Shown here in pieces: positions 47,636-59,235 of a DNA stretch of 64,000 bases. A model generated the notes under the pieces. It saw only the letters and a program-made list of their open reading frames with translations. It was not told the DNA's origin and did no database searches. The first letter of the stretch is position 1. Each line of letters opens with the position of its first letter. The stretch is from Ptychodera flava (taxonomy: Eukaryota; Hemichordata; Enteropneusta; Ptychoderidae), in NCBI RefSeq assembly GCF_041260155.1, contig NC_091944.1, forward strand, positions 22,922,377 through 22,986,376. Reading direction: 5' to 3'. The translations under genes were made by a program, and so were the position numbers.

Positions 47636-47976
47636 CTACACAACTTGGACTTTCGGACACATCTGGCAAATCCGAGCAATCCAACGGCCATACTGTACCC
47701 CCGTCTTCCATTATGACCCTGCATGCGCTCTCAACCTCGTCACAAAAATGCCTGCATGGCTGCCTCGCATTTCCATATTCGCTGCACTCCGGTGACAAAA
47801 GCGAGCACATGAAAATATTGACGTGCTCATGGCAGCCCTCGTATGACCCATTCTTTCTAAATTTCTGTTGCGTCATCCGATACATCCACCGCCTTCACGG
47901 AAGCGCTATTCCGGAGGGGGCCTTCCCCCATAGGGCTTGAGGTCGTCACAAACGGGCGAGCTGAACTCTTTGCAAA
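47636..47976 (-). CDS. Exon 11: Frizzled domain 2, reading frame damaged
   Basis: It begins in frame as VCKEFSSPVCDDLKPYGG and ends in another frame as HEHVNIFMCSLLSPECSEYG ... CRHFCDEVESAC ... WPLDCSDLPDVSESPSC, clearly a Frizzled module aligning with exon 14. The exon is 341 bp, one base short of a phase 1-1 length. Between about 47884 and 47925 no single frame is open: the first frame meets TAG, and the frame of the second half meets TGA just before it opens. So at least two changes, or sequencing errors, separate the halves. Splice sites look intact (tgaacag; GTAG|GTAGGA). Skipping the exon would keep the frame. Confidence 0.75.
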
Positions 47977-49762
47977 CTGTTCAAAATACGAAGAAATACA
48001 ATGCCGTGTACAATTTTCAAAAACTTCTGCATCAGACAGAATGTCCTCGCGAAATACTGGCTGTGCGCAATTATGGGATGTTGATGTTCTTTAAAGCAAT
48101 TCGAGCAATATTCAAATTAAAGCGTTTGAAACTTCATGGGGAATTTAATTTCAACGAAAAGGTAGGTTTAATATTTCTAGCTGCTGTGTCAACGTCGCAG
48201 AGCTTATCGGTAGGGTTGATTGTCTGTCGTCTGTCGTGTCGTCGACCATCAACTTTGCACTTCTTCTTTGACATCACTCATAAGAAAACGTTCATATTTG
48301 TGTTACACGCCCCTTGGTGAACGAATCTTAGATTTTCCTAATGGGAACATGATTGAATTTGCAAATTTTGGGGTTTTATTTCCTTATTTTGGTCAAAATA
48401 TCTTGTCTTTTGATATTGCTGACCGTATGCCCTTCTTAAGATTTGTTCATTTCAGCACAGTAATTGATACTGCGATTTATGAGAGAATTTTCCCTTATTC
48501 TTTTCAGAACTTTTCTGCTATAAAACTGTTAGTCCAATAAGCTTCAAATGTGTTTTACTTGTATCCAGAGATATACCAGCTAATACATTGAAATGGTTCC
48601 TAAATTACGTGACTGTGTAAATCTTTATGCTAATATTTTCACTTTTGCCGAAACGTTTTCTCCGTTACCGCCAGTCTTCGAGCTTTAAATTGTATTTTGT
48701 GGATTCCTACATAGTATGACTTGTACGGAGACAGCGTTGTATAAATTAGTATAATCTTTATGCGTGTGAATTTTCAAGATTTTCCCCTCATTTGTTTTTA
48801 CACATTTTCTTATCAAAGCGATTGTCAGATAGCTTTTATTTTTGGTTCGTACGTTCCAAGGGATGACCTACTTTAAGTTCGTTTTCAGAAGTGGATAAAA
48901 TTTGCATATGTTTGGACACGTTTTGTCCTTGTCAAAACACACTATTTTCTAATATTGGTGATCTGGTAGTTTCTAATTTGCTGCGTAGGCTTCTTGACTG
49001 GTCTTGTTCAGTCGAAGTTTTTCACAGATTCAATGCTTTCTGATATCGTTTGCTCTGAAACTACTCGATCGATGTCTTTCAGATTTAGTCATTGACTCCT
49101 CACTGTGACCCTATTCTGATTTGCTAGCATTATTTTGGATCATTTTGTCATTTGGTAGTGACATTTTCGCAGCAACACCATCTTTCCTTAAACTACACCT
49201 TTCATACTTAGTCTGTAGTTTCCCTTTGATCCATTCATAGTCGTATCTCTTACATTCGATTTCGAAATTACTCTTCGTGTTTCATTTTTGGCGCGCTTTG
49301 TTGATTAAATTTACGAGTCTCAGACATATTGTTCAGAAATTAGTGCGACTTACACACAGTATTGTCAATATGGAGCATAAGTTACGCGGTCCATGACTAC
49401 ATTGTGTTGACAAAAGAAAGCGTCACAGATTTACCATTTGCTGAATGTAACTTTCACTGAGATTATGTTGAATCAAATTTACTGTACGTACTGTATACAT
49501 CCAAGTATTTTATGTCATCTGATAAAAATAATTTCTTGTCTACATATGCCAAAAAAACATTTCCATAAAATATTAGGGTTTAAATAGCCACAATAAATGG
49601 ATGTCGGGAAGAAACCCCTTCGCAAAACGTAAATAAAACGACCGGAAAATCTCTACAAAAGTTTCTTTATTTAGACAAAACCCGGGTGTCCATGTTGTTC
49701 CCCTGTGCTCATCAATGAAAGTATATAGCAGTAAAACTGTTTATCTGACTCCTTTGGCTTAC
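47977..49762. other. Introns 10-11 region without recognisable repeats
   Basis: About 1.8 kb of mostly AT-rich sequence upstream of the damaged Frizzled exon. Short ORFs show no domain. I looked for a missing Frizzled piece and saw none. Confidence 0.45.
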
Positions 49763-49789
49763 CTGGGTCAACAGTTGAATTCTCCGGGG
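49763..49789 (-). CDS. Exon 10: 27-bp linker exon
   Basis: A micro-exon between tgtctcaacag and CAG|GTAAGC encoding SPENSTVDP, phase 1-1. It keeps the frame between two Frizzled exons and carries a sequon (NST). Its small size makes it less certain, but both splice sites are strong and the phase fits. Confidence 0.65.
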
Positions 49790-50227
49790 CTGTTGAGACA
49801 AAACAAACGAAACCACGTTACAGTTTAGAGTTGTGTATTTAGATTTGTCCGAAGTCTGTAGGCTTATAAACATCAAAACAGAGTAAATTCAAGGAGTGGT
49901 CGCGAAATGGAAGCAACATACTTCGACAGACCCTGTCGCGTAGATGGTGCGGTTACCGCGGAACCCACGGTCATTATCTGCCGCGTGTGTTCGAAAAAAG
50001 CAAAGCGGCTGGTGGGCTAGTCTACTAGGTACTGTCATTATTATACTAACACTTCAGTAAAAGAATACTTGAAATTTCATATCGTTTCAACTTGAAACAA
50101 AGTTGGTCAAATTTTATTATATTCTAACTTAGCACTGAGTGAAATAGATTTTGCGGATCGACCACGATTCAGGTGATTCCTACATTTAAAATGATCACAG
50201 TCAAATGTGGTCATATGTATTACTCAC

Positions 50228-50584
50228 AGTGGCAGCCCAGGTCTTCTTCGACAGTCTCTGGTAGCACGTCACAGTTGGCAAGCCACACCCGCTGTAGGAT
50301 GGCCTGCAACAAAACCGAGCAAGTGTCTCTTACCGCTTCGCAGAGACGTCTGCAGGGTAGACGGAAACCCCTGTGGTCGCATTTCGGTGCCAAGATGGCG
50401 CAAATGAAGGAGAGGGCGTCGGGGTGACAGGATTCACCGCTGGTCAACATCGATTCTAGCCATGTTAACTCTAGCAATGTTTCATCAAGGCTCATTCCAA
50501 GGTAATTTGGAAATGAGGTGTCAGTATAATCGACTACATTGTCACAGATCTGCACGTTTGCTAGAGGTGAACACTGGGGTCGTT
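50228..50584 (-). CDS. Exon 9: Frizzled domain 1
   Basis: A complete Frizzled cysteine-rich module of about 118 residues with all ten cysteines, including ILAPKCDHRGFRLPCRRLCE (the 'P.C....PCR..C' core). Phase 1-1; acceptor tatccacag, donor ACT|GTGAGT. In corin two Frizzled domains sit between the membrane and the protease; here there are three. Ligand binding, including to Wnt, cannot be inferred from sequence. Confidence 0.9.
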
Positions 50585-50659
50585 CTGTGGATACAACACA
50601 TACATGAAAGACAATTCAGTTTCACTTGAACTTTTGAACCTAGATGGTAAACTGAGAAT

Positions 50660-51475
50660 AAGAGAGCCGTCGTTATTTACGGCCCGGGGGATCGGCGGAA
50701 TGTAGGCGGGGGAGGTGGGTTCACTCAAAAATTGACAACTCTAGGGGCTACTCAAAATGTGGAGAAAAAGAAGGGCGGGGTTACTCAATTTTTGTGCGAA
50801 ATTAATTGAAACACCTCTCAGATTGTACCATTCACGCACCAATTTCTCAAAATTTTCGATGCGCGAGGGGGACACCCCCCTCTCGTGCTCTTCCCCGTGT
50901 TCTAACATTTTCACTTAGTAAAAAAAAAAACAAGTTAAAAACACCAGGCTGCACCATTGCACACATCAATATCTCAAAATTTTCCACGCAAGCTAGAGGA
51001 AGCTCCACACATTCCCCCTATGCCTCTCGCGAGTTTTCCCCTCTTCTTTTAATTTTTGCCAAGTCAGATATCCTAGTGAAAACCCTGTTATGATACCCAT
51101 CCAAATTGAACAATGCTATATGGTTAGATACCGGTTATAGCGTGAGCTTTTTATATCTGTATTTCGTTGTGATTTTAATTTGAATTTCATTTTGATATTT
51201 TCACCTTTTTTAACTGTCATGAGGTAACTGATGATAATCTAGTTGGGTACAACAGGATTTTAAAGGTCTTTACTATTGTTGTATCTTGTAAATTTTACAA
51301 ATACATGTATTGGTATTTAACTTTCCTAATTTGGGGGGTCAGTCAAAATTTCAGAGTTAGAGAGGGGCCCGGGTTACTCTAATTCATTATGGTTGACAGC
51401 AAGTTTACTCGAAATTTTCAAAGTTTCCGACGAAATTCCTCCGATCCCCCAGGCCGTTAATAGTGACGGCTCCCT
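50660..51475. mobile_element. MITE with 40-bp terminal inverted repeats
   Basis: The ends share GAGCCGTC(G/A)(T/C)TATT(T/A)ACGGCC followed by GGGGGATCGG(C/A)GGAAT in opposite orientation. The inside has repeated 'ttactcaaaattt' motifs and no ORF of note. In intron 8. Confidence 0.7.
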
Positions 51476-51515
51476 AATTAACATTGTTTAAGGTATCCAC
51501 CCATCTATCTAATTA

Positions 51516-51675
51516 TGTATGTATGTATGTATGTATGTATGTATGTATGTATGTATGTATGTATGTATGTATGTATGTATGTATGTATGTATGTATGTGC
51601 TAATGTAAGTGCGTACGTCTGATGTATATGTATATGTATGTATATGAATGAGTACACTATGTGCGTGCGTGAAGT

Positions 51676-51739
<64 letters not shown>

Positions 51740-52400
51740 TATATATATATTCCTCTCATTGTACAGTTTCCATGTATGTATGTATGTATGTATGTATGTA
51801 TGTATGTATGTATGTATGTATGTATGTATGTATGTATGTATGTATGTATGTATGTATGTATGTATCTATGTATCTATGTATGTATCTATGTATCTATGTA
51901 TCTATTTGTGTGTATTTATTTGTGTGTACGTATTTGTGTGTATGTATGTATGTATGTATACACATCTGTCAATATTCATCTGTCTCTCTATCTATAAACA
52001 CCCATACATACATACATACATACATACATACATACATACATACATACATACATACATACATACATACATACATACATACATACATACATACATACATACA
52101 TACATACATACATACATACATACATACATACATACATACATACATACATACATACATACATACATACATACATACATACATACATACATACATACATACG
52201 TGTGTGTATGGGTGTTTATATATATAGAGAGAGAGATGAATATTGACAGATGTGTATATATACATACATACACACAAATACGTACACACAAATACATACA
52301 TACATACATATATACATACATACATACGTACGTACGTACATACATACGTACATACATACATACATACATATAAGTCAAACATACAAATCATACATACATA
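51516..52400. repeat. Microsatellite complex with palindromic arms
   Basis: (TATG)n at 51516-51598, (TA)n at 51678-51750, (TATG)n at 51772-51862 and (TACA)n at about 52002-52200. The last array is bracketed by inverted arms: tatacacatctgtcaatatt ... aaacacccatac against gtatgggtgttta ... aatattgacagatgtgtata. All very long ORFs here are repeat artefacts. Confidence 0.85.
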
Positions 52401-52495
52401 CATAATTATAATGCAAGCAAAACAAACATACAGACAAACAGACAGGCAGACAATGTCATTGACTGTTATGACAACAGAAAAGTTTCATTCTTTAC

Positions 52496-52612
52496 CTGTA
52501 GTACAATCTTTGCCCAGCCAATCATCGGCACAGATACAACGATAGCCATTGCTCTCTTGAAGGCATGTACCGCCATTCTTGCACGGGTTCCATTCACAGT
52601 GATTTGAGCCCT
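52496..52612 (-). CDS. Exon 8: EGF-like domain 2
   Basis: HCEWNPCKNGGTCLQESNGY then RCICADDWLGKDC gives six cysteines in EGF spacing. Phase 1-1, acceptor ttaataacag, donor ACAG|GTAAAG. Confidence 0.85.
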
Positions 52613-52954
52613 CTGTTATTAAAGAGTAAGTTTCTCATTATTTCAGCTTTACATCTGATGATATTTCGAAGAAGTCTCTTATGTGAAATTGTATTTGGAT
52701 CGCTCTATGTTCTAATTACCCTTGGTCATAGACCTCACAATCTTTCTGTCACCTTTGGTGTTTTGATGTATGAGTTGTTATGTACATATTAAGTATCGAG
52801 ATTAAGGGTGCCCTGCAGCCAGAAATCTGTTGTCAAAGGGAAAACGACAGCTCACAGGAAAACAGAATCAAAAGGGTGATTAAGTGATGCCCGAAGGTAG
52901 CACAAGTGCTATTGCACATTTTGTCGTAATGTCCACGTGACTCTTTCTACTTAC

Positions 52955-53065
52955 GCCTGTCAAGCTCACACCAATCTCCACTGAACATCCCCCTACACTT
53001 GCAAGTGACGGCACCTGCGATCTTCACACAGGAACCGCCGTTCTTGCAGGTGTCTGCTTCGCAAT
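52955..53065 (-). CDS. Exon 7: EGF-like domain 1
   Basis: Six cysteines in EGF order (DCEADTCKNGGSCVKIAGAV ... CKCRGMFSGDWCEL). It is a one-module exon, phase 1-1, with acceptor catcgttag and donor C|GTAAGT. Confidence 0.85.
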
Positions 53066-53403
53066 CTAACGATGAAAACAACAAGTATCATTGATTATAA
53101 TTTCTCCGTGAAAAAAATTTCGAGTACTCTCCTTGACGCAATTAACGAGTAGCACTGTCGAAGCCGCGCATCCGCACAAGTTTTAAAGAGCGTAAACTGT
53201 GTTCATTGCTGAAATGTCATCAAAACATATTTTAGAAAATAACTGATTTTGTCACGTGACGAGCATTTTAGCGTGTGTGCACGCAACAAAAAGATATGAT
53301 GCACGACTGCATATCGAACTCTACTATCACTTTTTAAACCGAATACTCGCATATAAACGAGGTCACGTGATCGGTTTTACGTTTCGGCCACATCTTGACG
53401 TAC

Positions 53404-53661
53404 CTTGCTTCGATTTCGAAGACCTGGTTGGGGGACTCGATCTCATTCCAGCAGGTAAGCTAGTCTGGTCAGGCGAGGTGTCGCTGTCTTGTTTGTCCGC
53501 ACTGTCGGTCGTCGTCGACATTTGATCTGGTCCTGCATCGGGTTCGCGAACCCTCGCCGAAGTTTTGCCTTCAGGACCGGCTGTTTGTGACGTCTGAGTC
53601 GTATGTGCGGGGAGGCTTGTCGTAATCACTTCGGCCGCTGCGGTGGAAGGTGACCCCTGAT
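53404..53661 (-). CDS. Exon 6: Ser/Thr/Pro-rich linker
   Basis: 86 residues rich in T, S, P, A and D (for example STAAAEVITTSLPAHTTQTS), with no cysteine. It is a likely O-glycosylated mucin-like stalk. The acceptor gttgaag and donor CAAG|GTACGT keep phase 1. The acceptor is the least certain part. Confidence 0.65.
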
Positions 53662-53922
53662 CTTCAACTTGATACGAGAAAAGCAGAAGAGAACTTTTGG
53701 AAATATCGAACAAACCCAGTCTTGAATCAAAGTTGAATCCAATTGGAGTCTTGGCAAAATTTCGACCCATCATATTTTATCAAAGAAGGAGATCGAAGAA
53801 ACTCATAAGTACATAAATATCACAATCATCCATGTGTAACCCGGTCTTGTATTCAAGCATTTCTTTTTTATTAATATGACAGATGAATAAAGGTTTTCAG
53901 CAGAATATATAATCCTCATTTA

Positions 53923-53927
<5 letters not shown>

Positions 53928-53977
<50 letters not shown>

Positions 53978-53993
53978 AATTACAATAATCCTC

Positions 53994-54062
<69 letters not shown>
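53928..54062. repeat. Duplicated (TA)n microsatellites
   Basis: Two TA runs (53928-53974 and 53997-54062), each preceded by aataatcctcattta, a small tandem duplication in intron 5. Confidence 0.9.
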
Positions 54063-54065
<3 letters not shown>

Positions 54066-54593
54066 TAATTACACACACATACACGCACATAAAGTGATTT
54101 TCAAATTTTCAAAATAGCTTGGAATTACATCGTGGTTGGGCGATAGAAAATAACGCCAACTGCATCCATTGCAGACGTTCTCCTTTGATAGATTTTGCAA
54201 CAATGGAACCCAATACGACGTCCACTGTTCTCACTTACATAACACGTTCAGTGTAGGAAATACCTATCGTTGTATCGACCCGTACACACTGCATCGAGAT
54301 AAAAACTATCGTTAGCGTTCTGTACAGTTTCATAACAGGAAATGTGATAAAAGCAATATAAGAATGTTCGAGCAGTCAGTGTACTTGTAAGTTTTTCAAT
54401 GGGAGCGCGGCGGCACTGACGATGTTGACTGTTACACAGTGAACGTCGTATTGGGTTAAATTGTTGCAAAATTTATCGAAGGAGCAGGTGGCGTGATGTT
54501 TTTCTTATCACCAAAGCATGTCGTTATTCCAAGCTATTTTGAAATTCACCGTAAAATCATCAAATACATTAGTAAAAGAAAATGCATTCTTAC

Positions 54594-54790
54594 AAACGTC
54601 CATTATCAAACTTCCTTGTCTGAACTTCAAATCTGCCGAAGAGTTCCCTCGTTGGATTTCGTTTTCTAATATTTCCTTTAGGGCTTGCGTTTGTCGACCT
54701 GTCCGGTCCTCGTCGCCAGGTGTCTCAGAAGCGAACGTTACAGTTTGTAGAACGAAATAGGTTTTAAAATGGATTACCAAGCTCCCCGCA
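54594..54790 (-). CDS. Exon 5: SEA domain, end
   Basis: The acceptor is cgtcatttcag and the donor GTTT|GTAAGA. It opens with SAGSLVIHFKTYFVLQTVTF, the beta strand that usually follows the SEA autoproteolysis region, and ends QGSLIMDV. The canonical GS-VVV cleavage motif is present only loosely (GSLVI), so self-cleavage is uncertain. Phase 2 in, phase 1 out. Confidence 0.75.
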
Positions 54791-54966
54791 CTGAAATGAC
54801 GATAGAAAATAAACCTTATTGAATGAAAATAGGTCACATTTGATGAAAATTTCAGATAGAATTTCTAGAAAAGATAGTTAAAATAGAACAAAACGTTTCT
54901 CGTTTGAAGTTTACTTTTTCAAAGTTCATCTCCATACGGTAATACTAGTCGTACGGTAAACAAGGA

Positions 54967-55171
54967 ACACGATTGGAACTTATTTGGGATAATTAGATTT
55001 TCACATTTTTCAAATCATGTCAAACGTGTAAGGTGCCATTTGGCTGAATGTTGCAATATTGCAAATTACTCATAAAAACAAGCGTGTAATATAAAAGGAA
55101 AAGCAGATGAGATTACATATGTTGATTAAATCGACATTACTTCACCATCCCAAATTAGTTCCAATCGTGTA
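54967..55171. repeat. Family C MITE, short copy
   Basis: A 205-bp element with inverted ends ACACGATTGGAACT(T/A)ATTTG. Its right 130 bases match 8452-8587 of the long copy. In intron 4. Confidence 0.75.
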
Positions 55172-55416
55172 AAGAGGGCTGGAATAGCTAGAGCTTTGAA
55201 TTCGAAACCAGAATGAAGGTTTCACTGTAACTATCACAACATGTTGATATTGATAGTCACACTTTTGTTAGCAATAATGAATTTCCGATTAAAAATCGCA
55301 AATGTTAGGATCTTTGAGTGGTGGATCTCTGCACAAATGCATAAAGAATCACATGTTTCTATATCAATTCCTCCATTAAAAATTCCTAATGTGTAAAAAA
55401 AGAGAAGGGCGCATAC

Positions 55417-55484
55417 CTGAAACCGGTCACTTCTGTTCTGATGTAGATGTCACTGTGTTGGCTTCGGGCATACGTATCGTCCAT
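55417..55484 (-). CDS. Exon 4: SEA domain, middle
   Basis: 68 bp between gttaacag and CAG|GTATGC, reading MDDTYARSQHSDIYIRTEVT then GF. It continues the SEA fold (F..S.....Y..TEVTGFR). The phase 0 start and phase 2 end match its neighbours. Confidence 0.8.
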
Positions 55485-55901
55485 CTGTTAACATACATTT
55501 AAGGTACAGAGAACAAACATATCCTACAATATTTACTTCATTCATTGAGGTTTAAATATTCCGTCGTGAAACTACTGAAGAAAACCTTTTTAAAAACTTT
55601 TCTTATGTATTTATGATCATGATACGGTTCTGGTTCAGTACATTACATCAGAATAGACTGCAACAGCGTTCGTTGGCATCTTTGCCTGATTATTTTTCGA
55701 TCTCCTTATTTGAACGAGTCGTCCATTTTCAATCAGATTCAACTTTGAAAAGGGCGCGTCTGATTGTTGTTCTAGAATGAAGGCACAATTTGTCGACGCC
55801 AAGTCATACGCGAAGTCCCATACCCAAAAGTCTAGGTTCGCATCTGAGTGACGACTGTTTGACAGACAGTTAATTGCCAATTTGTGGTTTTATATACTCA
55901 C

Positions 55902-56074
55902 CATATCAATAAAGACACGTTCCATTTCTTTATACTCTGACGATAGCGGTTCTTCATACGCCGGAGAGTAATCGATGGCACTTCCGTAAAGCTGGCTCAC
56001 TGTGACCGATCCCTCCACCGCTGTCAGCGTAGACGCTGCTTCATTTGTGTAAAGTCCGGTGGTGGTGATTTCGT
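55902..56074 (-). CDS. Exon 3: start of SEA domain
   Basis: The acceptor is ttccgaatgcag and the donor ATG|GTGAGT. The protein ends SAIDYSPAYEEPLSSEYKEM then ERVFID, the typical SEA opening (YSPxLxDxSSxEYxxL). SEA domains are common in the stalk of membrane-tethered proteases and mucins. Confidence 0.8.
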
Positions 56075-56317
56075 CTGCATTCGGAAATTTGGATAATGAG
56101 CATAAAATTGTTTTGTTGATTCCATTACTAATGATTTTGTTTCCCCGTTACTAATGGCCATGTGTATTAACATTGGCGCAGGAATATTGATTACTATGAG
56201 TAAAAACGCGCAAATGCCAAGATACATGTGTAAAGCATAACACACAAGCATGCCATTCAGGATACGGCAGAAGACAAAGGGTAAACTTAAATTTCGAACA
56301 AAATCAGTATTCCTTAC

Positions 56318-56365
56318 TTGCTATGTCGTCAGTCTTATTCTTCAATTGCGATTTGGTGTTGTACA
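56318..56365 (-). CDS. Exon 2: juxtamembrane stalk
   Basis: A 48-bp exon (VYNTKSQLKNKTDDIA) between the acceptor ttttcaaacag and the donor A|GTAAGG. It is phase 1 at both ends and joins exon 1 to the SEA exon in frame. It contains an N-glycosylation sequon (NKT). Confidence 0.7.
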
Positions 56366-56479
56366 CTGTTTGAAAATATAAGGAAAAACGATTGAAATCA
56401 ATCAAGACTATGTCGTACTTCACCGCTATGTTATAATGGTTCTGGTCATTATTCAGTTCATCTGTTGTCATCATAATCA

Positions 56480-56517
56480 CTATGATCACCACCACATCCA
56501 CCACCACCACAACCAAT

Positions 56518-56563
<46 letters not shown>

Positions 56564-56610
56564 CCACCACCACCATATTCATCATCATCATCACCACCAC
56601 CACCACCACC

Positions 56611-56664
<54 letters not shown>

Positions 56665-56712
56665 CATCATCATCATCACCACCATCAACACCACCACCAC
56701 CATCATCATCAC

Positions 56713-56783
<71 letters not shown>

Positions 56784-56904
56784 CCACCACCACCACCACC
56801 ACCACCACCATTATCATCATCATCATCATCATCATCATCTTCATCATCACTACCACTACCACCACCACCACCTCCACCACAACCACCACTACCACTACCA
56901 CCAC

Positions 56905-56951
<47 letters not shown>

Positions 56952-56974
56952 ACACCACCACCACCACCACCACA

Positions 56975-57037
<63 letters not shown>

Positions 57038-57134
57038 TTCATCACCACTACCACTACCACCACAACCACCTCCACCACAACCACCACTACCACTACCACC
57101 ACCTCATCATCTTCATTATCAGCATCATCATCAG

Positions 57135-57182
<48 letters not shown>

Positions 57183-57260
57183 CGTCGTCGTCGTTGTCAT
57201 CGTCGTCCTCACCACCACCACAATCACCACCACCACCACCACCACCATCATCATCATCAC
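56480..57260. repeat. (CAT)n/(CAC)n trinucleotide array, about 780 bp
   Basis: Blocks of CAT alternating with CAC and minor variants fill most of intron 1. Multi-hundred-codon poly-His, poly-Ser and poly-Met ORFs on both strands are artefacts of this array. Confidence 0.95.
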
Positions 57261-57599
57261 CATCATTACCGTATCCAAGGATTTTAGTACTATATCAGTC
57301 GAACACATTTTGATCGCATGTGAATCACCAAGCTTGAGGTTGGCATGACGCATAACATTTTCCAACATCTTGAAATTATAGGCAAGTAAGGTTTATACTG
57401 GTGGAAATGTTTACATTGATATTGACATATAAGGTTATATTTAGAGTTCAAAAGTTTCATTAAGGACTAACAAAGGTTCATTTAGTAAATGTATTGAAGA
57501 CGTTCTTTTAACAACTTGAGTCGCGTCTCGTTTTTTATATAGCTATCGATATCAGATTCTATATAACGAAGAAAAGCATACTAAAGACAGTACATGTAC

Positions 57600-57870
57600 C
57601 TGTAAAGTATACAGTTGTGCAACCGATGACTAGAAACAGTGATATCGCTATAACGATGAAAATACCAATTCTTCGTGACAAGAAAACAGTAGCTTTGATG
57701 AGATCTTTGTCACTTCTGTTATCAGGTAGGACATGCTGACTGAAGTTTCTAGTTTTGATGAAACCGTCTCGACTTTTGTACTGGTAGACGGGGTCTATGG
57801 ATTCTACGGAACTACCACATGAAGACGCCAGCGATTCGGCATCCTGTGACCTTTTGGAGCAATATTCCAT
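57600..57870 (-). CDS. Exon 1: cytoplasmic tail and transmembrane helix
   Basis: The first ATG at 57870 opens a 90-residue exon (MEYCSKRSQDAESLASSCGS ...). It has a polar N tail of about 66 residues, then RR and a hydrophobic helix at residues 68-89 (IGIFIVIAISLFLVIGC). With no signal peptide and basic residues on the N side, this is a type II signal anchor. The ATG sits directly after an acceptor-like tatctttgcag, so a 5' UTR exon or a further coding exon probably lies upstream. The donor CAG|GTACAT leaves phase 1, which fits exon 2. Confidence 0.8.
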
Positions 57871-57892
57871 CTGCAAAGATATTGATAAGAGG

Positions 57893-58279
57893 TTAAGGTA
57901 GAATGCGACTCGTAGACAGATATTGGGAATCTCAAACCTTTACCATTCTTTTTCAAATTACAATTCTTTTACAATTATTTTTGATCTACCATTTGTTGGG
58001 GCTCATTTTGAAGCTGTTGGTGTAAAAAAATATTCATCGTATTAGTTTTTCGAAAATCGATACTTTTATTTATTTCCATAGAGTTGACATAGGGATGGCT
58101 GCCATTTTGAATTTCAAATATATGTAAATCTTGAATAATTTGTTTCTTTTGTACCAAATTTGTACGGGTGACCCCGACTTTTATTCTTGACTTTGAAATA
58201 GTATGGTTGAAAGCTTCCTTTAGGAAAGTTTGAGTAAATGTTTAAGTCTCCTTAACTTTCGAGGTGCGTACTACCTTAA
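57893..58279 (+). repeat. TTAA MITE (family A), copy A12, next to exon 1
   Basis: Full copy with TTAA at 57893-57896 and 58276-58279. Its edge is 22 bases from the exon 1 ATG and acceptor. Confidence 0.85.
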
Positions 58280-58448
58280 CTGAAAGTAAACACGTTTAGA
58301 GTTGCGTCAAGACCGTGGCATGGATATCACAATATCAGCGTAATCATGGACACAAGGTTTCTGGGATTTTGCGAAATGTCTAGAGAGTAACACATCGGAA
58401 GGAGAAAATACAACAGTGTCGTCATTTCGCATCATCAGGTATCGCTAA

Positions 58449-58483
58449 GAGCTGGTGGTAATGCTTAGCATTACCACCAGCTC
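58449..58483. repeat. Perfect 17-bp palindrome
   Basis: gagctggtggtaatgct, one base, then its exact complement. It lies just outside the inverted-repeat element that follows. Confidence 0.8.
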
Positions 58484-58514
58484 AAAAAACGTAAACATCC
58501 TTAAACATCAAAAA

Positions 58515-59235
58515 TCATTAACATCATCACAGAGTAACATAGACAGAGTCGCAACGCTTGCATGCCTTTTGTTCCATGGTCGTCTTGGTAGACTATTGGC
58601 TTTTCATATTAAAATGAGCTCCAAAGGTGTTAAACTTTTTGGAGGCTTTGTTTGTGGTTGATAATTACACGAGATTATGCGAAAAATACGACGAGATGGC
58701 ATCATACTGCCAGTCGCGTAGCAACCATAGTTACTTTGTGAGCTCTCAGGCCAGAAACACTGCTTCACGCCAATCAAAACATAACACGCCAGTAGTTTCA
58801 TAAACATGTCCTTCCTTGAAGAACGTGTAAAAGAGGGTACGACTGGTCGTAAACCTTTGAGTAAAACCAGACAGTATCGATAAAAGACTTTCAAATTTGG
58901 TTCAAACACACTCATTATATCTTCATAAAAATATGAGAGGAATTTTTAAAACGGTAAAATATGTTTTCCTGAAGCTCAAAACACTCCCGTTTTCGCCAGC
59001 ACGTCAATTCTGCTCAGCACCACACGACAACAACAACACAAACTTTGCCGAACATACTTTCGCTTAACAATTGGCGAAAATCCGAAAATTACCGAAGGAT
59101 TCATGGTCGGCACTCTTCGGAAAATAGAGGCGAGAGCAACCTGAGGCGAGGCGAACATGGATGGGTTACGTAACCGCTTCACGCCTTAAACAATACCCGT
59201 TGCCACTCTATCTATGTTTCTCTATGACATCATAA
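58515..59235. repeat. Inverted-repeat element of about 720 bp
   Basis: atcatcacagagtaacatag ... gagtcgcaacg on the left pairs with the complement of gttgccactctatctatgtt ... atgacatcat on the right, about 35 bp with a few mismatches. No coding similarity inside. Confidence 0.6.

Noticed and set aside
51648-52403. ORFs of 128-241 codons on both strands
   Set aside because: They encode only Tyr-Ile-His-Thr or Met-Tyr-Val-Cys periodic peptides from TA, TATG and TACA repeats.
56436-57348. Plus-strand ORFs of 283 and 288 codons and minus-strand poly-Met/Val ORFs
   Set aside because: They are translations of the CAT/CAC trinucleotide array in all frames, with no non-repetitive core.
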